The position numbers and the translations under genes are program-made. A model generated the notes under the pieces. It saw only the letters and a list, made by a program, of their open reading frames with translations, was not told the origin of the DNA and did not search any database. Below, piece after piece: positions 12,301 through 24,542 of a stretch of 64,000 bases of DNA. The stretch spans positions 95,534,501 through 95,598,500 of the forward strand of contig NC_060213.1 of assembly GCF_021130785.1 (NCBI RefSeq), given 5' to 3'. The stretch is from Homalodisca vitripennis (taxonomy: Eukaryota; Arthropoda; Insecta; Hemiptera; Cicadellidae). The stretch's first letter is position 1; the number at the start of each line of letters is the position of its first letter.

Positions 12301-13552
12301 TCTTAATTAATTAATACTTATTGGGGGACGCGCATGATGACCGCTAGTTTTGCCTAATGACTCACCGTTATGGCGAGTCGTTTAAAAAATGAAATATCTC
12401 AGGATATCAGCGTTCTGATGAAACATGTTGTCAATAAGGATTTTTATTGTCAGAAATTAATACAAATAATTGTATTGGAACATCCTCCTTAGGCAAAATG
12501 AATACGTTCATTATAGTTTACACAAATTTGTTTGCGTTTATGTTTACAAAAGTTTTTTATTTTAAATGTAGTGTTAAGAAAATGTTGGTATCAAATATAA
12601 AACTGTTTAAATTTGACCTATTATGATGAAATATTATGTATTGATAATACGTATTGTTATGTACCAAATAGAAATATGGTATATTCTCTGAACATCGCCG
12701 CATATTAAATGATTTCATAAAAGTTATAAAACTGTCATAGAGGTTTCTTTCCAAATTGTAATTAACAAATAAAAAGGAGAGTATATAACAGTATAATGTA
12801 ATTTAATTATAATGCTTCAAACTGATTAAATATTAGGCTAGTCTATTACTATATAACTACAAATAACAAAGGCAGATGAGAAATCACATATTTGGAATCA
12901 AATTATAGAAGTATGTGGATATTAATATTCAGTTGTTCTGAAAAGGTACTAAAAATATATACATATCGTAAAAAGGGGGTCATTTTGTTAGCTATATCAT
13001 GTAAATTTTCTGGATTACAAATGCCTTTAGGCATTAAGGAGGGTAAAGTAGGAACAGAAGCATTGGGGGAACAGCACGTTCACTGCAAAAAATGCTATTT
13101 TTCATATTTAAAAAAAGACTAGCAATTCCTATCTTGTCCAATGAGTGTGAATCAATCTCTGTTACGCATTTTCAAGCTACCTGAATGAAAAAATATTTGC
13201 ATGCGCTTTCATTCTTTCACTTTGATTCTCTCCCTTCATCTATCATCGAGAATATGAAGAAGGTCACTTTCATTGCATTCTAAATTTTTTTTCATTGGTT
13301 AGTTATTCCAATAGATAGAAGATCTTTGTTCTTAAAGCAAGAGAATTATAAATGGCGTTTTTATTTAAAGAATACTTAGTTATAGTATAAATTAAGGAAA
13401 CAGTATTTTATTATTAGAAACGTAAATAGACAGAGAATTAGGTTACTAAATTAATGAAAATTGCTGAGTTTGTAGAACGTATGGAAATTTGGATTACAGA
13501 TGAAACTAATGGGATGTGACTCAGATATCTTAATTGGAGTTGATGTTCGTGA
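12301..13552. other. AT-rich DNA with one small hairpin
   Basis: A hairpin with an 8-bp stem and one mismatch (GACTCACC / GGCGAGTC, loop GTTAT) lies at 12359-12379. Nothing else supported. Confidence 0.4.
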
Positions 13553-13620
13553 TGAACATCAAAGTTTACTTCAAGAGAGCGATAAATCAGTAACAACTTT
13601 CTTGATTAGAATCCCTTCGC
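13553..13620 (+). repeat. Second copy of the 12218-12250 repeat end
   Basis: Carries the string TCAAGAGAGCGATAAATCAG as at 12230-12250, and ends near a GC-rich CCCTTCGCACGGGG. Probably the end of the same transposon family. Confidence 0.5.
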
Positions 13621-14386
13621 ACGGGGCTTATCTAAAGTCAAAACTTAATTAAGATGTATGATAAAATATATATAAATTTTATTTAATGGATATTTTCCTT
13701 CATTTTTTAATAAAGTATGCAATTATGATGGTCTTTAGATACTATTTAAAAATAAAAGAATAAATTTCTTTTATTATTGTTTATATTCTAATATTGTGCT
13801 TAGCTGGCTAATAAGACAGTCGACAGACAACTACAATATTTTACTCACGCTTCGTCTTAACACAAACGGATTATCATCGTCACTCCAATAAATTGGTGTT
13901 ACTGGGACGGGGTGGGTAGGAGGCATGGAGTTAACTGACAATAGAGATTACTAATCAATCTGGAACTGACCTCGGGTTTCTTAATACTTGGTTGTAATAG
14001 CCATTCATTGCTTCTATTTTTTATAAGAGTCAAATTGCATAACTGATTTTGTATAAATGAAAAGAATGGATGAAAATTTAAATATGCCTTTCAGTTAAAT
14101 AATTTTTACGTGTGGTATCTATAAATATCAAATTGAAGATATAATGAGTTTATGAAGTCAATGATTATAATACTAATTGTTTGATGATTGTAAACGTTGT
14201 AATATAACCATAACAAAAAAAAATTCAATCATCATGAAACTTTAAACGATACAACACTCATGTGCATATTATTTCTTTAAAAACCAGTACTTGGTGAAAT
14301 TTAAATCAGTTAGAAACTGCATTAATAACACTTTTACCTTATCGATAGTATAAAGATGAAACATTTTCTTTGTTGCCTTCTGCCAG

Positions 14387-14462
14387 GACACCACCACTGC
14401 CAGGCAGAGTCAATGCCAAGTTCCGTGAGACAGGTTGTTTTACGTATTACTGGAAGAGGTAG
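14387..14462 (+). other. Candidate short terminal exon
   Basis: A local GC-rich island following a good 3' splice context (pyrimidine-rich tract then CTGCCAG ending at 14386). The open frame from 14388 reads TPPLPGRVNAKFRETG, then CFTYYWKR, and stops at TAG 14460-14462. No homologue comes to mind. It may be chance; no partner exon found. Confidence 0.15.
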
Positions 14463-14673
14463 TCTTTATCTGTCTGATGCCACTTCCATTTACTATTGGA
14501 TTACCATAATATTTTCAGAAATTTGACCTATTCCATTTGCTAGTTTATACACCAAATACTTAATAGTTAGTAAGGTAAAATTGTAAAATGCTTTTCTTAC
14601 AGGACAAAGTACTAACTAGGAAAGATACAAGATGAAGAAGAAAGTATGAGGGGAGAGAGAGAGTAAGAGGGGA

Positions 14674-14796
14674 TAGATAGATTAGATTAGAAATTAAACT
14701 TTTACTTAAAATTATACACACACACACACACGCGCGCGCGCGTGTGTGTGTGTATAAATTTTTAGTAAAAGTTTAATTTCTAATCTAATCTATCTA
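14674..14796. repeat. 123-bp near-perfect palindrome with alternating CA/CG/TG core
   Basis: Left arm TAGATAGATTAGATTAG, then AAATTAAACTTTTACT and a (AC)n tract. The centre is CGCGCGCGCGCG at 14731-14742. The right arm is the reverse complement, with only one or two small differences around the AAATT junction. Directly followed by a (GT)n tract. Alternating purine-pyrimidine cores of this kind can form Z-DNA, and the arms could extrude as a cruciform or fold in RNA as one long hairpin. Confidence 0.9.
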
Positions 14797-14797
14797 A

Positions 14798-14800
<3 letters not shown>

Positions 14801-14845
<45 letters not shown>
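14801..14845. repeat. (GT)n microsatellite
   Basis: About 22 GT units, adjoining the palindrome. Confidence 0.95.
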
Positions 14846-14846
<1 letters not shown>

Positions 14847-15204
14847 TTTTTGCCCCTGCAATTGTTGAAATATGAATATGGATTATCTCACTATTGTAAT
14901 ATTAATAATGTTATAAGTATTATGATTTAACTTTGCTATAAAGATATTACAAGAATATTTTGTGACCACTATTTGATATATTCATATATAATCGCTATAT
15001 AATTAACTATTTTATCTAAATTCTTGAAATATTTAAGTTTCAATCAAACATTGTGTTATTCAATTGTTCAAATAGCACAATTATTCATTGTGTTATTTGT
15101 GTTATTCAACCAAACAATAATAAGCACACGTTTTTTATGGATGTTAAAGGACAAAATTTATTAAATTAAATTCTGAATGAAGTTGAATTTAACGAAATAC
15201 AAAA

Positions 15205-15430
15205 GTAATAAATATTACAGAGCGTGCTCTAAAACAGTTTAACGCTCTGGCACTGTTTGTTAAACTGAGTGGCTGGGCTTTAGTGTTTGTTTAAATTGTA
15301 TATTTGTTACGTCATAACTTCATGTGTTCTGTGAGTTTGCTTTCCTCTATCTCTTGTTGGTTATTTTATTCTGATATTAAACATTGTTTCAGTAAAACAA
15401 TAATTGTCGCTTTGAATTGTACTCTAGAAA
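15205..15430 (+). repeat. Family B dispersed repeat, copy 2
   Basis: Matches 9105-9420 over the core GTGGCTGGGCTTT, TTACGTCATA and GAGTTTGCTTT. Preceded by a local inverted pair GAGCGTGCTC / AACGCTC. Confidence 0.65.
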
Positions 15431-18400
15431 ACATCAAGCTTTTGGAAGTTTAAAACGTATTACTATTACAACAACAACAGTACAACAGTAAAATTCAACT
15501 TTTTTGATGGTACATATCAAGTACAAATTAATTGATGGTAGAAGTTTATGGAACGGAAATTCAACAAACTACTTATAACTTAATAATTATTATAAAAATA
15601 TAGTATAATTTATAATAAGGTAGCTATTATCTGGAACTAGATAAAATTTAATCTGTATTCCTAATAAGCATTATACCATTTTACAACAAGCAAAGTTTTA
15701 GTGTTATGAAAAGCTTCGGTTAAATTTAACCCAGTCTTTTTTATGTATAGTTTCTATTCGACATTGACTATTAGATTGGCGGAATAATAGTATGATTGCT
15801 TTGAAATGTAATAAAAGCTTTGCATTAGTGTAATAAATTAAAATACATAAATTTATAAAAAACTCAATACCAAAAAAGGGAATTTTACAATTGTGACATA
15901 TTATATCATTTGTAATCTAAATGCCCCACCAAATAAAGCATCATTATATAGTGACATGGTGTGTGGATTTTCATATTATAAATACTAATAGGAGACCCAG
16001 TTACTAGAACAAAACCTCGTAATTCGAAAAAAAACATGATTTTCTCATTTCGTTACATATGTCAAGAAGATTACATTAATTATTCTTCAAACTTCATTCT
16101 TACAATAGTGAGTTAAATGATGCATCATTTTGTTGTCAACTTATTTTTATGTATTTTCTGTCCGCAAGCATCTCGAGATTGAAATGAGCAGGATTTGATA
16201 TGATGCATACAACCTCAGCAAAGCATGTTACGACCCATAGTGTGGCGTAGTTCTACCTTGTTCTAACATTACTTCAGTAAGGTACATAAGGTATATAAAA
16301 TACTTTACGTTGTTAATAACGTCAATAATACTGAAAAACTTCCAAATAACAATAACGAATATAGTGCATTCAAGAGAAACGTTTCTAGTCGTTTCTATAA
16401 AACATTTCATAAGTGAAGGTTATGTTTTAATTTGAAATAAATGATTTCCATTTAGTGCATGGATTTTATTCATGTAACACACATGGTAACATAACATAAC
16501 CATTTAATAAAATGTGTCAATATTAACCTACAATGAACAAAGTTAGTAGGTCACTTGAAGTGATACACTAGAAGCCGCTAACTCACCCGTGCAGTCAACC
16601 GTATCCAATCACTTACACTACATTGCTCGTCTATCACATAAATCATTTATCACACTTACCAATACATTCTAATCCAATATTCTTCTTCATAAACATAACA
16701 AAATATTTGCAACAGTATGAGAAACAATGGAAAAACTTTGTGTATGTTTTATTTGTGTTGCTGAAAAATTATTCTATAACTTACTAGTACAAGCAGTAAG
16801 CAATTCATTAAATTTTATTTTATCGCCAGGGGGTTATATTTCCTTATGTAAATTTTATGGTGAATTACATAATTGAATAATTTATTATTATGAAATTTAC
16901 CACGTGTATAATATTTATGAGCAAAAAGAATGTTTCTGTTAACAACTAATGCTCTTATCGGTAAATTCATCGGAGTTTTTATACTTTACTGTATAAAAAA
17001 ACACACAAGCGCCATAGATTCATAGATCACAATACTACTTGGAAAAATACTAAGAGCTCTTTTATAAACTGTTCCTTAAAAAGGATAGAATTTCACAATG
17101 TCCACTGATAATGCTTAAAAAAATTTGTTACCGAAATTATAAAGTGACTGGCCAAAAGATAAACCTATAATTCGAGGGACTGGACAGGTTTCATTCGGTC
17201 AGTCTGTCTTCATGTCTGTCAGCAAGGTATTTAGAAAACCTTTAGACACAAAATTTGTATTAGGCTTCATTTCTATATAAGCGTTGGATGATGGTACATT
17301 TCTCTTTATAGGACTTGGATGAGCATAAAAGAAAAAGTTTTATTTTGGTCTTAGTAACCAATGGCTTTGTAACCATTATATCAATAATAAATCAACTGAT
17401 AAACATACTGCGTAAAATCGTATGGCATTTAATATTAGACATAAAAAAGAATTCAGCCTAATTAAATGCATTTATTTACATTAGCAAGGCGAAGCCTGTT
17501 ACGCGACATGTGGTGCAACGTACTTCTACGTACTTCTTGTTTACATGTAGCCACACTAGTTGGCTATTAGTAAGAGTGTAAAGTACGTAAATGCACATTA
17601 ATGTCCACATATTACTTTTATATGACAATGACTAAACAACGCTCTACTAATTAACTTTAAGAGCAATCCAAAGTAGTCTAATATCGATGAATCAGTGAAG
17701 TGAATATCTTATATGCAGAGGGAAAGGAGAGCATTGTTGTCCGTGATTAGTGCACTCATATTTCATTGATAGAATGGGCTAACTACTGTTTAACCGTGAG
17801 ACAGTGGATATTATCCTAGCATTAATGATATTTGCAACTTCTAATGACCAAAACAGGCCACCGACATGTTTGTAACTACTGATTATTACGTTGTAAGAGT
17901 GTAATTGGAAAAAGTACTTTATGTTACACGAAGATTCATGTATAAAAACAGTCTTACTTTGTACTAATGTTTTGATTTGATTAACATTTACTATGTGATT
18001 TAATTTAAGTAATTAGAATCAAATAAATGTTAAAGTATTTTTTCTAAATTTATTGTTTAAATACGGGTCGTGAAATGAGAATGAAACGCACTTCTTTCAG
18101 TTACCACTTATGCGTGGTGGATTTCACAATTGAAACAAATATCTGTTTATATTTTAAAAATGCCGGTAATGTAAAAAGATAAGGTGAAGTTGTAAATTGC
18201 ATACTGTGAGATTGGGAGACAAATGGTATATAGGAAAATAGGCATTCATCACTTTTAAACTACTAAATAGCAGCGAACAAATAGCGAAGGAGTTGTTGTA
18301 TAAGAGTTACCCATTCTATGTAAACTAGGGATTTAATTTCAATTAAGTTATCTTTCCATGACACATAATAGCGACAGACGAGTCTCTACAGTTAAAATAT

Positions 18401-20819
18401 GTTTAATATGTTTAAGGGAATGTTGGTAAAAGAATTAACCTATGATTAATTAAAATTTTATACAATTTTCTTTGAAAGAAATTATAAATATGAATCCTAA
18501 AACATATAGGAGTTTTGTATTATTATGCATTTAAATGTATGACAAGATTCCATTCGTTGTTGCAGAGAAATATTCCATAAATATCTAAAAGTCAAACTTG
18601 CACTTCACAGCACCAGCAAGATGGTGGCAATATTGGCAGTTGTTTGTCAATGTTGACAATTTCAATTCTTCCAGTCTCTCGCCTCAAATGTTACTGATTG
18701 GCCTGCCACTTCTTGACCGCTCTTTGATTTATCGCCACTTTATAGAGTTTCCACATTTGAAGTCTGGAAATCTAAAAGATATGCTTCTCGAATCATTGAT
18801 ATTGTCTTTAGTAAGCATTTTAAATGCATTATTGAATTAATCCTTTATCACATACAGTTATTAAAAGTAACGGAAGAAGAAACACGTAAATTTCCATGCA
18901 GGTAGAGAATTATTAAGTTAACACAGCATTTATACCACTGAAATAAAACACAGGATTTTTACTTTCTAAATCTATGTAAATATTTATAGAGTGTCCACAT
19001 TTTCAAATGTGTAAATCAGGATTCTATAGGTACTGGCATAATCTTGTTTATCATTCAGTAGTAAACAATTTATTTACATTACATTATTTAATTACAACCC
19101 CTATAATCGCATTGACTTCGTCATTAAAATCCTACTCGGAGACAATAAATTTATACCTAAATTACTTTCAGTTATGTCCTGAAATTGTATATAGGATTAA
19201 AATTTGCAAAGTTGAGTGAAATAAATATAGCCAAAATTCTAAAGTAGGCTTGGTCCCTTGCACTTCAGACAATTACATTCCGACTCTCCTTTAGTTTAAA
19301 TTTGTAAACGGAACACTATTTTATTCATGGATGGTAACATACTGGCTGTCTTTCAGTCACCAAACTAGGGATACAAAATGTCGGAGAGAGCATATCACGT
19401 CCATCATTTACGTTGTTATCACGTCCAGGCTCACTTTACTGTGAAATAGTTCTGTAGGCACATTTTTTAGAATAATGCTGCAGAACTGTATGAAGCACAC
19501 GCATAATATAAGTGATATCACAGTTCATAACGTTATTGTACTTAGAACAAGGTCATGGTCAATTAAGCGTCTGAAAAATAAACTTGGGATGTATCCAAAC
19601 TTTGTTTTTGTTACGATGCTCTACTAGATACAAGGTCAAGGTATAGTTATCATCTGCCATCATCAAACGAAACTTTTTTTATAAAATGTGTTATTTTGTG
19701 ACGTTTCAGTTAACAAACCTATATCTTTAATCCATAAGAGTGTGCACCCCCCTGTGCCCTATATACATTGAGGGTATTGGAGTCAATCGATTTATTCAGA
19801 TTTATACATTCTTTCTGCAATATAAAAATATTAAGAAGATGAAATAAGAGTAAAATTGAGAATGAGGCTGTCAGTGGAGGGATTCAGAATTACCTAATAT
19901 GACTCCTTCAGTTTGTTATTTCTCTTCAATAATCAGTATTGACTGATAACATATAGCTCTGCATGTGGACTGGTAAGCAACCCAGAAGTCTTCAAGAAGC
20001 CAGACCCCGTCCCAATATTATGCGTTAGCCTTCGTAGGGTCTCAATAAAATTGTTAGGGAGCTATCACATTCAATGACCACGTCCGACGCAGTAACCAGT
20101 TTCAACCGAGTAAGAGGTACAACTAGGCTTTTAAAAATAGTTACTGTACATTCCGTTATCGATATTTATTTTCTAGTACAGACACATCACCTGAGACAGT
20201 CAATTTAAAAAATTCACACGATAATAAATTATATGATTCAATTGTTAATTTAGTGTGACACGAGACGCTGTCCTTAAGATTAAAAATCTGAAAAATTTAA
20301 TTAATTATTCTTAAATTATATTAGGTATTTCTCATCATTATGATACACATAGACCTGTAATAGTCTGCTTGCCATGATCAAGTTGTATTGATTGAGCTAA
20401 GTAACAGCTAGGAGCTCGTCTTTCTCTTCTAACAATTGCATTCAAATTAGCTTGACATAAGCCGTTAGCTTATTTAATTGTTGAAATAACAAAAACTGGT
20501 TTGTTTCATTGCACCCAATTAAATCACATGGAATAAAAAAGAAAGCATTAGGAAATTGATTTCGCCAGATCTCTTACGTCCTCGAGGTATGTGTGATTCC
20601 TCACGTGCTTATTATGGTAGGGATGTTCTTGTATTTACCTGTAAATAAAAAAAAAACATAGTATTGAAATAAGCAAAATGTTTCTGCAATCAATCTTCAT
20701 CGTTAATAAACTTCTTTATATAATAATTTTTGGAAAACTCAAAAAAAATTTTTTCTAAACTTAGATATATTCTGGTTTATAACATTAACGCATTTTACGA
20801 CTGTTATTAATTGAATGAT
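15431..20819. other. AT-rich DNA, nothing recognised
   Basis: Only short chance ORFs. The island 18590-18760 is less AT-rich and carries an 80-codon ORF, but nothing known matches. Confidence 0.55.
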
Positions 20820-21010
20820 TGTTATGCTTATAATATTACAAACGCAAAAGTGACTTTGTTTGTTTGATTTGCTTTCACTCGCCAATTGCTTACCCGAATG
20901 TACTGAAATTTTACATTGGCATTCTTAAGGTTCCACAATATGAGTATAAGATTATTCTTATTTCGGAAATCCCTTAGAGATACGCCCCACTGGTCTCTAA
21001 ATCAACAAGG
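20820..21010 (+). repeat. Head of a common arthropod-type short repeat
   Basis: The phrase AATATTACAAACGCAAAAGTGACTT followed by TTGTTTG and GCTTTCACTCGCC closely resembles the start of a repeat I know to be widespread in insect genomes (reading like AACGCGAAAGTAACTCTGTC). Family assignment is from memory and should be treated as tentative. Confidence 0.35.
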
Positions 21011-24000
21011 TATCGCTTCTTGGTCTCTAAATTTGTGAAATATTATTTGACAGAGCCTATTAAATACAGACAACACTGTTCTATGTAAATATTGTTTTAT
21101 GGCAGCACGAGTACATGTTCAGTTATTTAAACACTATTACTTGTTACAAACTATACTTCTAATTTGAACCTTATCTGCAACCGCTGTTGAGCTTTGAGGT
21201 GATATTATTGTCACAAAATTTACGTATATCTTATCTGAAGTAACTATCAACGGTGTATAAAATATTTATTCTGATCACTCCAAAAATACCGAATACTACA
21301 GTAATATATCATGGGTTTCATTCACTCCATTCAGTAAATAGAACATAATATCCCGTGCCACAATCAGTAACCTTTTACTGAGATAGCTGAGGAGCGTGCT
21401 GCGGCTGACACTCATCGTTTCATTTGTAAATTACTCTCCTCCATTTTACTTGATAGTCTCCATTTCCTTTACAACCTGATAATTCGAGTGCTTTCAGAAA
21501 ATAATACACTGCTTTGAGCGAAGTACTTTGAAAGCATTTTCCTGGATTAAATATTTGGTTGCGGAAATGAAAATATACAGATCTACAGACATTCGTAATA
21601 TTACAAAAAAGTGGTGAATGTGAAAGGGGTATGTATCTTATTGTTTATAGTTTTATAATATTTTGCTCACCTAGAAAAATATTAGTAAAAACTATATAGA
21701 TCATATCTCGTGTCAAATGTTATTGAGATTTTTCTTTTAGACAAAACAAACTTCTGGAAATTCAAACCTTTTAATCTCCTGGTCTTTGAAAAATCAATTT
21801 TTCAATGCTTTTTAAACTATTGTGACCTTTATAGCAGCTCCAGGCATCATAGATCCAAACATTTATTAATTGTCTTTCCTAGGGAAATTTGGCTTACGAG
21901 GGTTTACAACATTAATGACACAATTTATTAAATCCTTTTAAGTCGTCCAGCGGATTTTATTCTCAGTAACAGAAGCTTCCAATCTAGCATTTAAATACTT
22001 CCATGCTACTAAAACTCCTAGGATCTGGGCATCCTCTGTCTCCTAAAATTCTCAGAAGTTTCCGACTCTTGTAACCTACAACTCTATAGGATTTCTTAGA
22101 TGATGAGATTTTCTTGCCTTCGGAAACTCCGAGCTTCTAAATATTTTCTGCCATGCACACGTTTAAGCTGTCTTTCATTTCAAAGTCTTTAGAAAATTCA
22201 AATGTATCGACATATTTTAAGTGCTTTCAGTTTTCCTGGAAATGCTTAAGAAATGTCAAAGCTTTTAGCTCTCGTAAGACGGTTACTATCGAATCATTCT
22301 TAAAACAATTGAAAGAATAAAAAGTCATAAAATTACTTTTTTCCATTAGGAATTGTATTAAAGTAGTGGAAATTGGTGACAGTTTTTGAAAGTTTGTTGT
22401 ATACATGTTTTAATATCTCTAAAAACAAGGCATTTGTCAATACTTACTGGTGTACTATTTACTAATTTTACTATCAGATTTATAGTTCCCAAGATCAAAA
22501 TCCCATTAAATCAGGTCATCCTGTCTGTGAGTTGGTTCGAAAAGTCGGCTTTAAACCCATAAAGAAGAAAACCCAAGTCGTTTACCAATAAATGACTTTA
22601 ATCGTAGTTGGACAACCTTTAAAGCATATTGACTTATCCTGCTTAGGTAAAATTAAATTAAAACCATATTAATTTAACGACAACAGCTAGGAGAGGTCAA
22701 AACAAAGAAAATATTACATAGGAAGAGGTCAAAATTTAGGAAACCATTAACAAAAACTGTGCACTATCAGAATTTTCATTCAAATTTATAAATAGCAACA
22801 ATATATAGGCGACAACGAAATGACTCTCCGTCTAGTTAAATATTTTAGTAACCCCGTCATTATTTATGAATAAATGGTATTCCCCAGTCACAAGTAACAT
22901 CTCTATTATTAATAAACGCTCCTTCTTTTTATGTTATTTGAATAACTTTCTATGTTATTTACGGAGAATAGCATATATAAACTTTAAATTTACAATAAAG
23001 AAGGAAAACAACCCTTCCCTTTATTTATAGCTGTACTATATATAACACGATGGCATGTTACCGAAGATTCTATGAGAGAAACAGCAGTGGATATAAGGCA
23101 CCGAGCGACGTTCCTTTTTTATAAACTTTGGTAAATACATTGTCTAGAAAATAGTTCATGAGAGATTTTTCAGTTCATTTATCTTGATCACTGTTCAAAA
23201 GCTAGGTTAAGGTATTAAGGAAGTGTGAACACTCAAAAACTTAATTTTTTTAAATGTGTTAATACTTATATTTCACTGAAAATTAAAAGGATCTTCTTTT
23301 TACATTTTCACACTAGGGAGTATCGAAGTTCAACAGAATGTAGAAGATTTTTACCAGCCAATCCAACAGAACACGATACTTTCTTTCATCAGATATATTG
23401 CGTCATATCATATGTGTGTATCATTGTTGTATTCTCTTAGTTTAACCAATTTTGACATTCACAGAATTTTTTGACCAGTGTAAAAATCTAAAAACGATTT
23501 AGTTTTAACCTTTTGGTGACAAATAATATTTAGATTTCTTCCTTGTACTAAAAAGAACTTATGCAGAATTTAAAGAAGTATCTACAGGCGACCTAAAAAA
23601 ATCAAGTACGTGTAGCTTTACTGAACAATAATTGTAAACTAATAAAAAGTTTTTAAATATTCATCCACTACTTGCATTTATATTCTGTATAACTAGAGTC
23701 ATTGTAGTTTCAGTACATTATTTTAAACAAATAGAAAAAAGAAACTAAAAACTATAGAAGAATAATTCATTTTATTAATTTAGGTTTGATCTGTAACAAT
23801 ACATTAAAATGTATGGAATATACCTCAGCTTTTAATCAGTATAACGAATATTATTTTATAGAATTAATGAGCGGATGTATTACGCTCAACTAACGGTAAT
23901 GAATTTACCGCATAAAACCTGTCGAATAAGGTATAATCGCATTACTATCCAATCAACTGAAGCTACTGAAATTATGTAAGCCGATTAATGGCGTACACAG

Positions 24001-24542
24001 GCACGTTACGTGGATTTAGTACCAAGTATTTTTATTGTCTTTACAAAGATTTACCATTAAGTAATTGGTTCATTTCAAAAGAATTCAAGCGGAAGGATTT
24101 AGATGTTAACATTATAAAAATTTACATGGAGATTAAATCGTTTCCAACAACAGTTATAAAAGAAGAAAATATTTCTTCATTATTGAGAATAATGAGAATA
24201 ATGATTTATTCCATAATAACTAAACAATTAAATAACATTACAAAACCTCGGAATTACACTGCCACGATTTCCAGTTATGTGGCAGCGCAACTAAAAATAT
24301 AATATATAAATAAACAAACAGAGTCCAGTCCATCACTTTAACTGCCATCTTCTGTGTAGCTTTAACTAAATAAAATACACCTTTAAAGATATAAGTCACC
24401 AAAACAAAGAACAAAAAAGTTTCCTTTTAAATATTGGAAAATCTTTCCACATACATACATAAACATATCCCTGTACATAAATATATACAAATCTATAAAT
24501 AAAAACGTAATAATTTTGCTATTTACAAACCAAAAATAATTT
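21011..24542. other. AT-rich DNA, nothing recognised
   Basis: Includes a 104-codon plus-strand ORF (23988-24302) with no recognised motif. No gene supported. Confidence 0.55.

Noticed and set aside
20580..20640. CTCGAG-GTATGT as an exon donor
   Set aside because: No open frame or acceptor supports an exon.
23988..24302. 104-codon plus-strand ORF
   Set aside because: AT-driven composition, no recognised domain, no conservation evidence.
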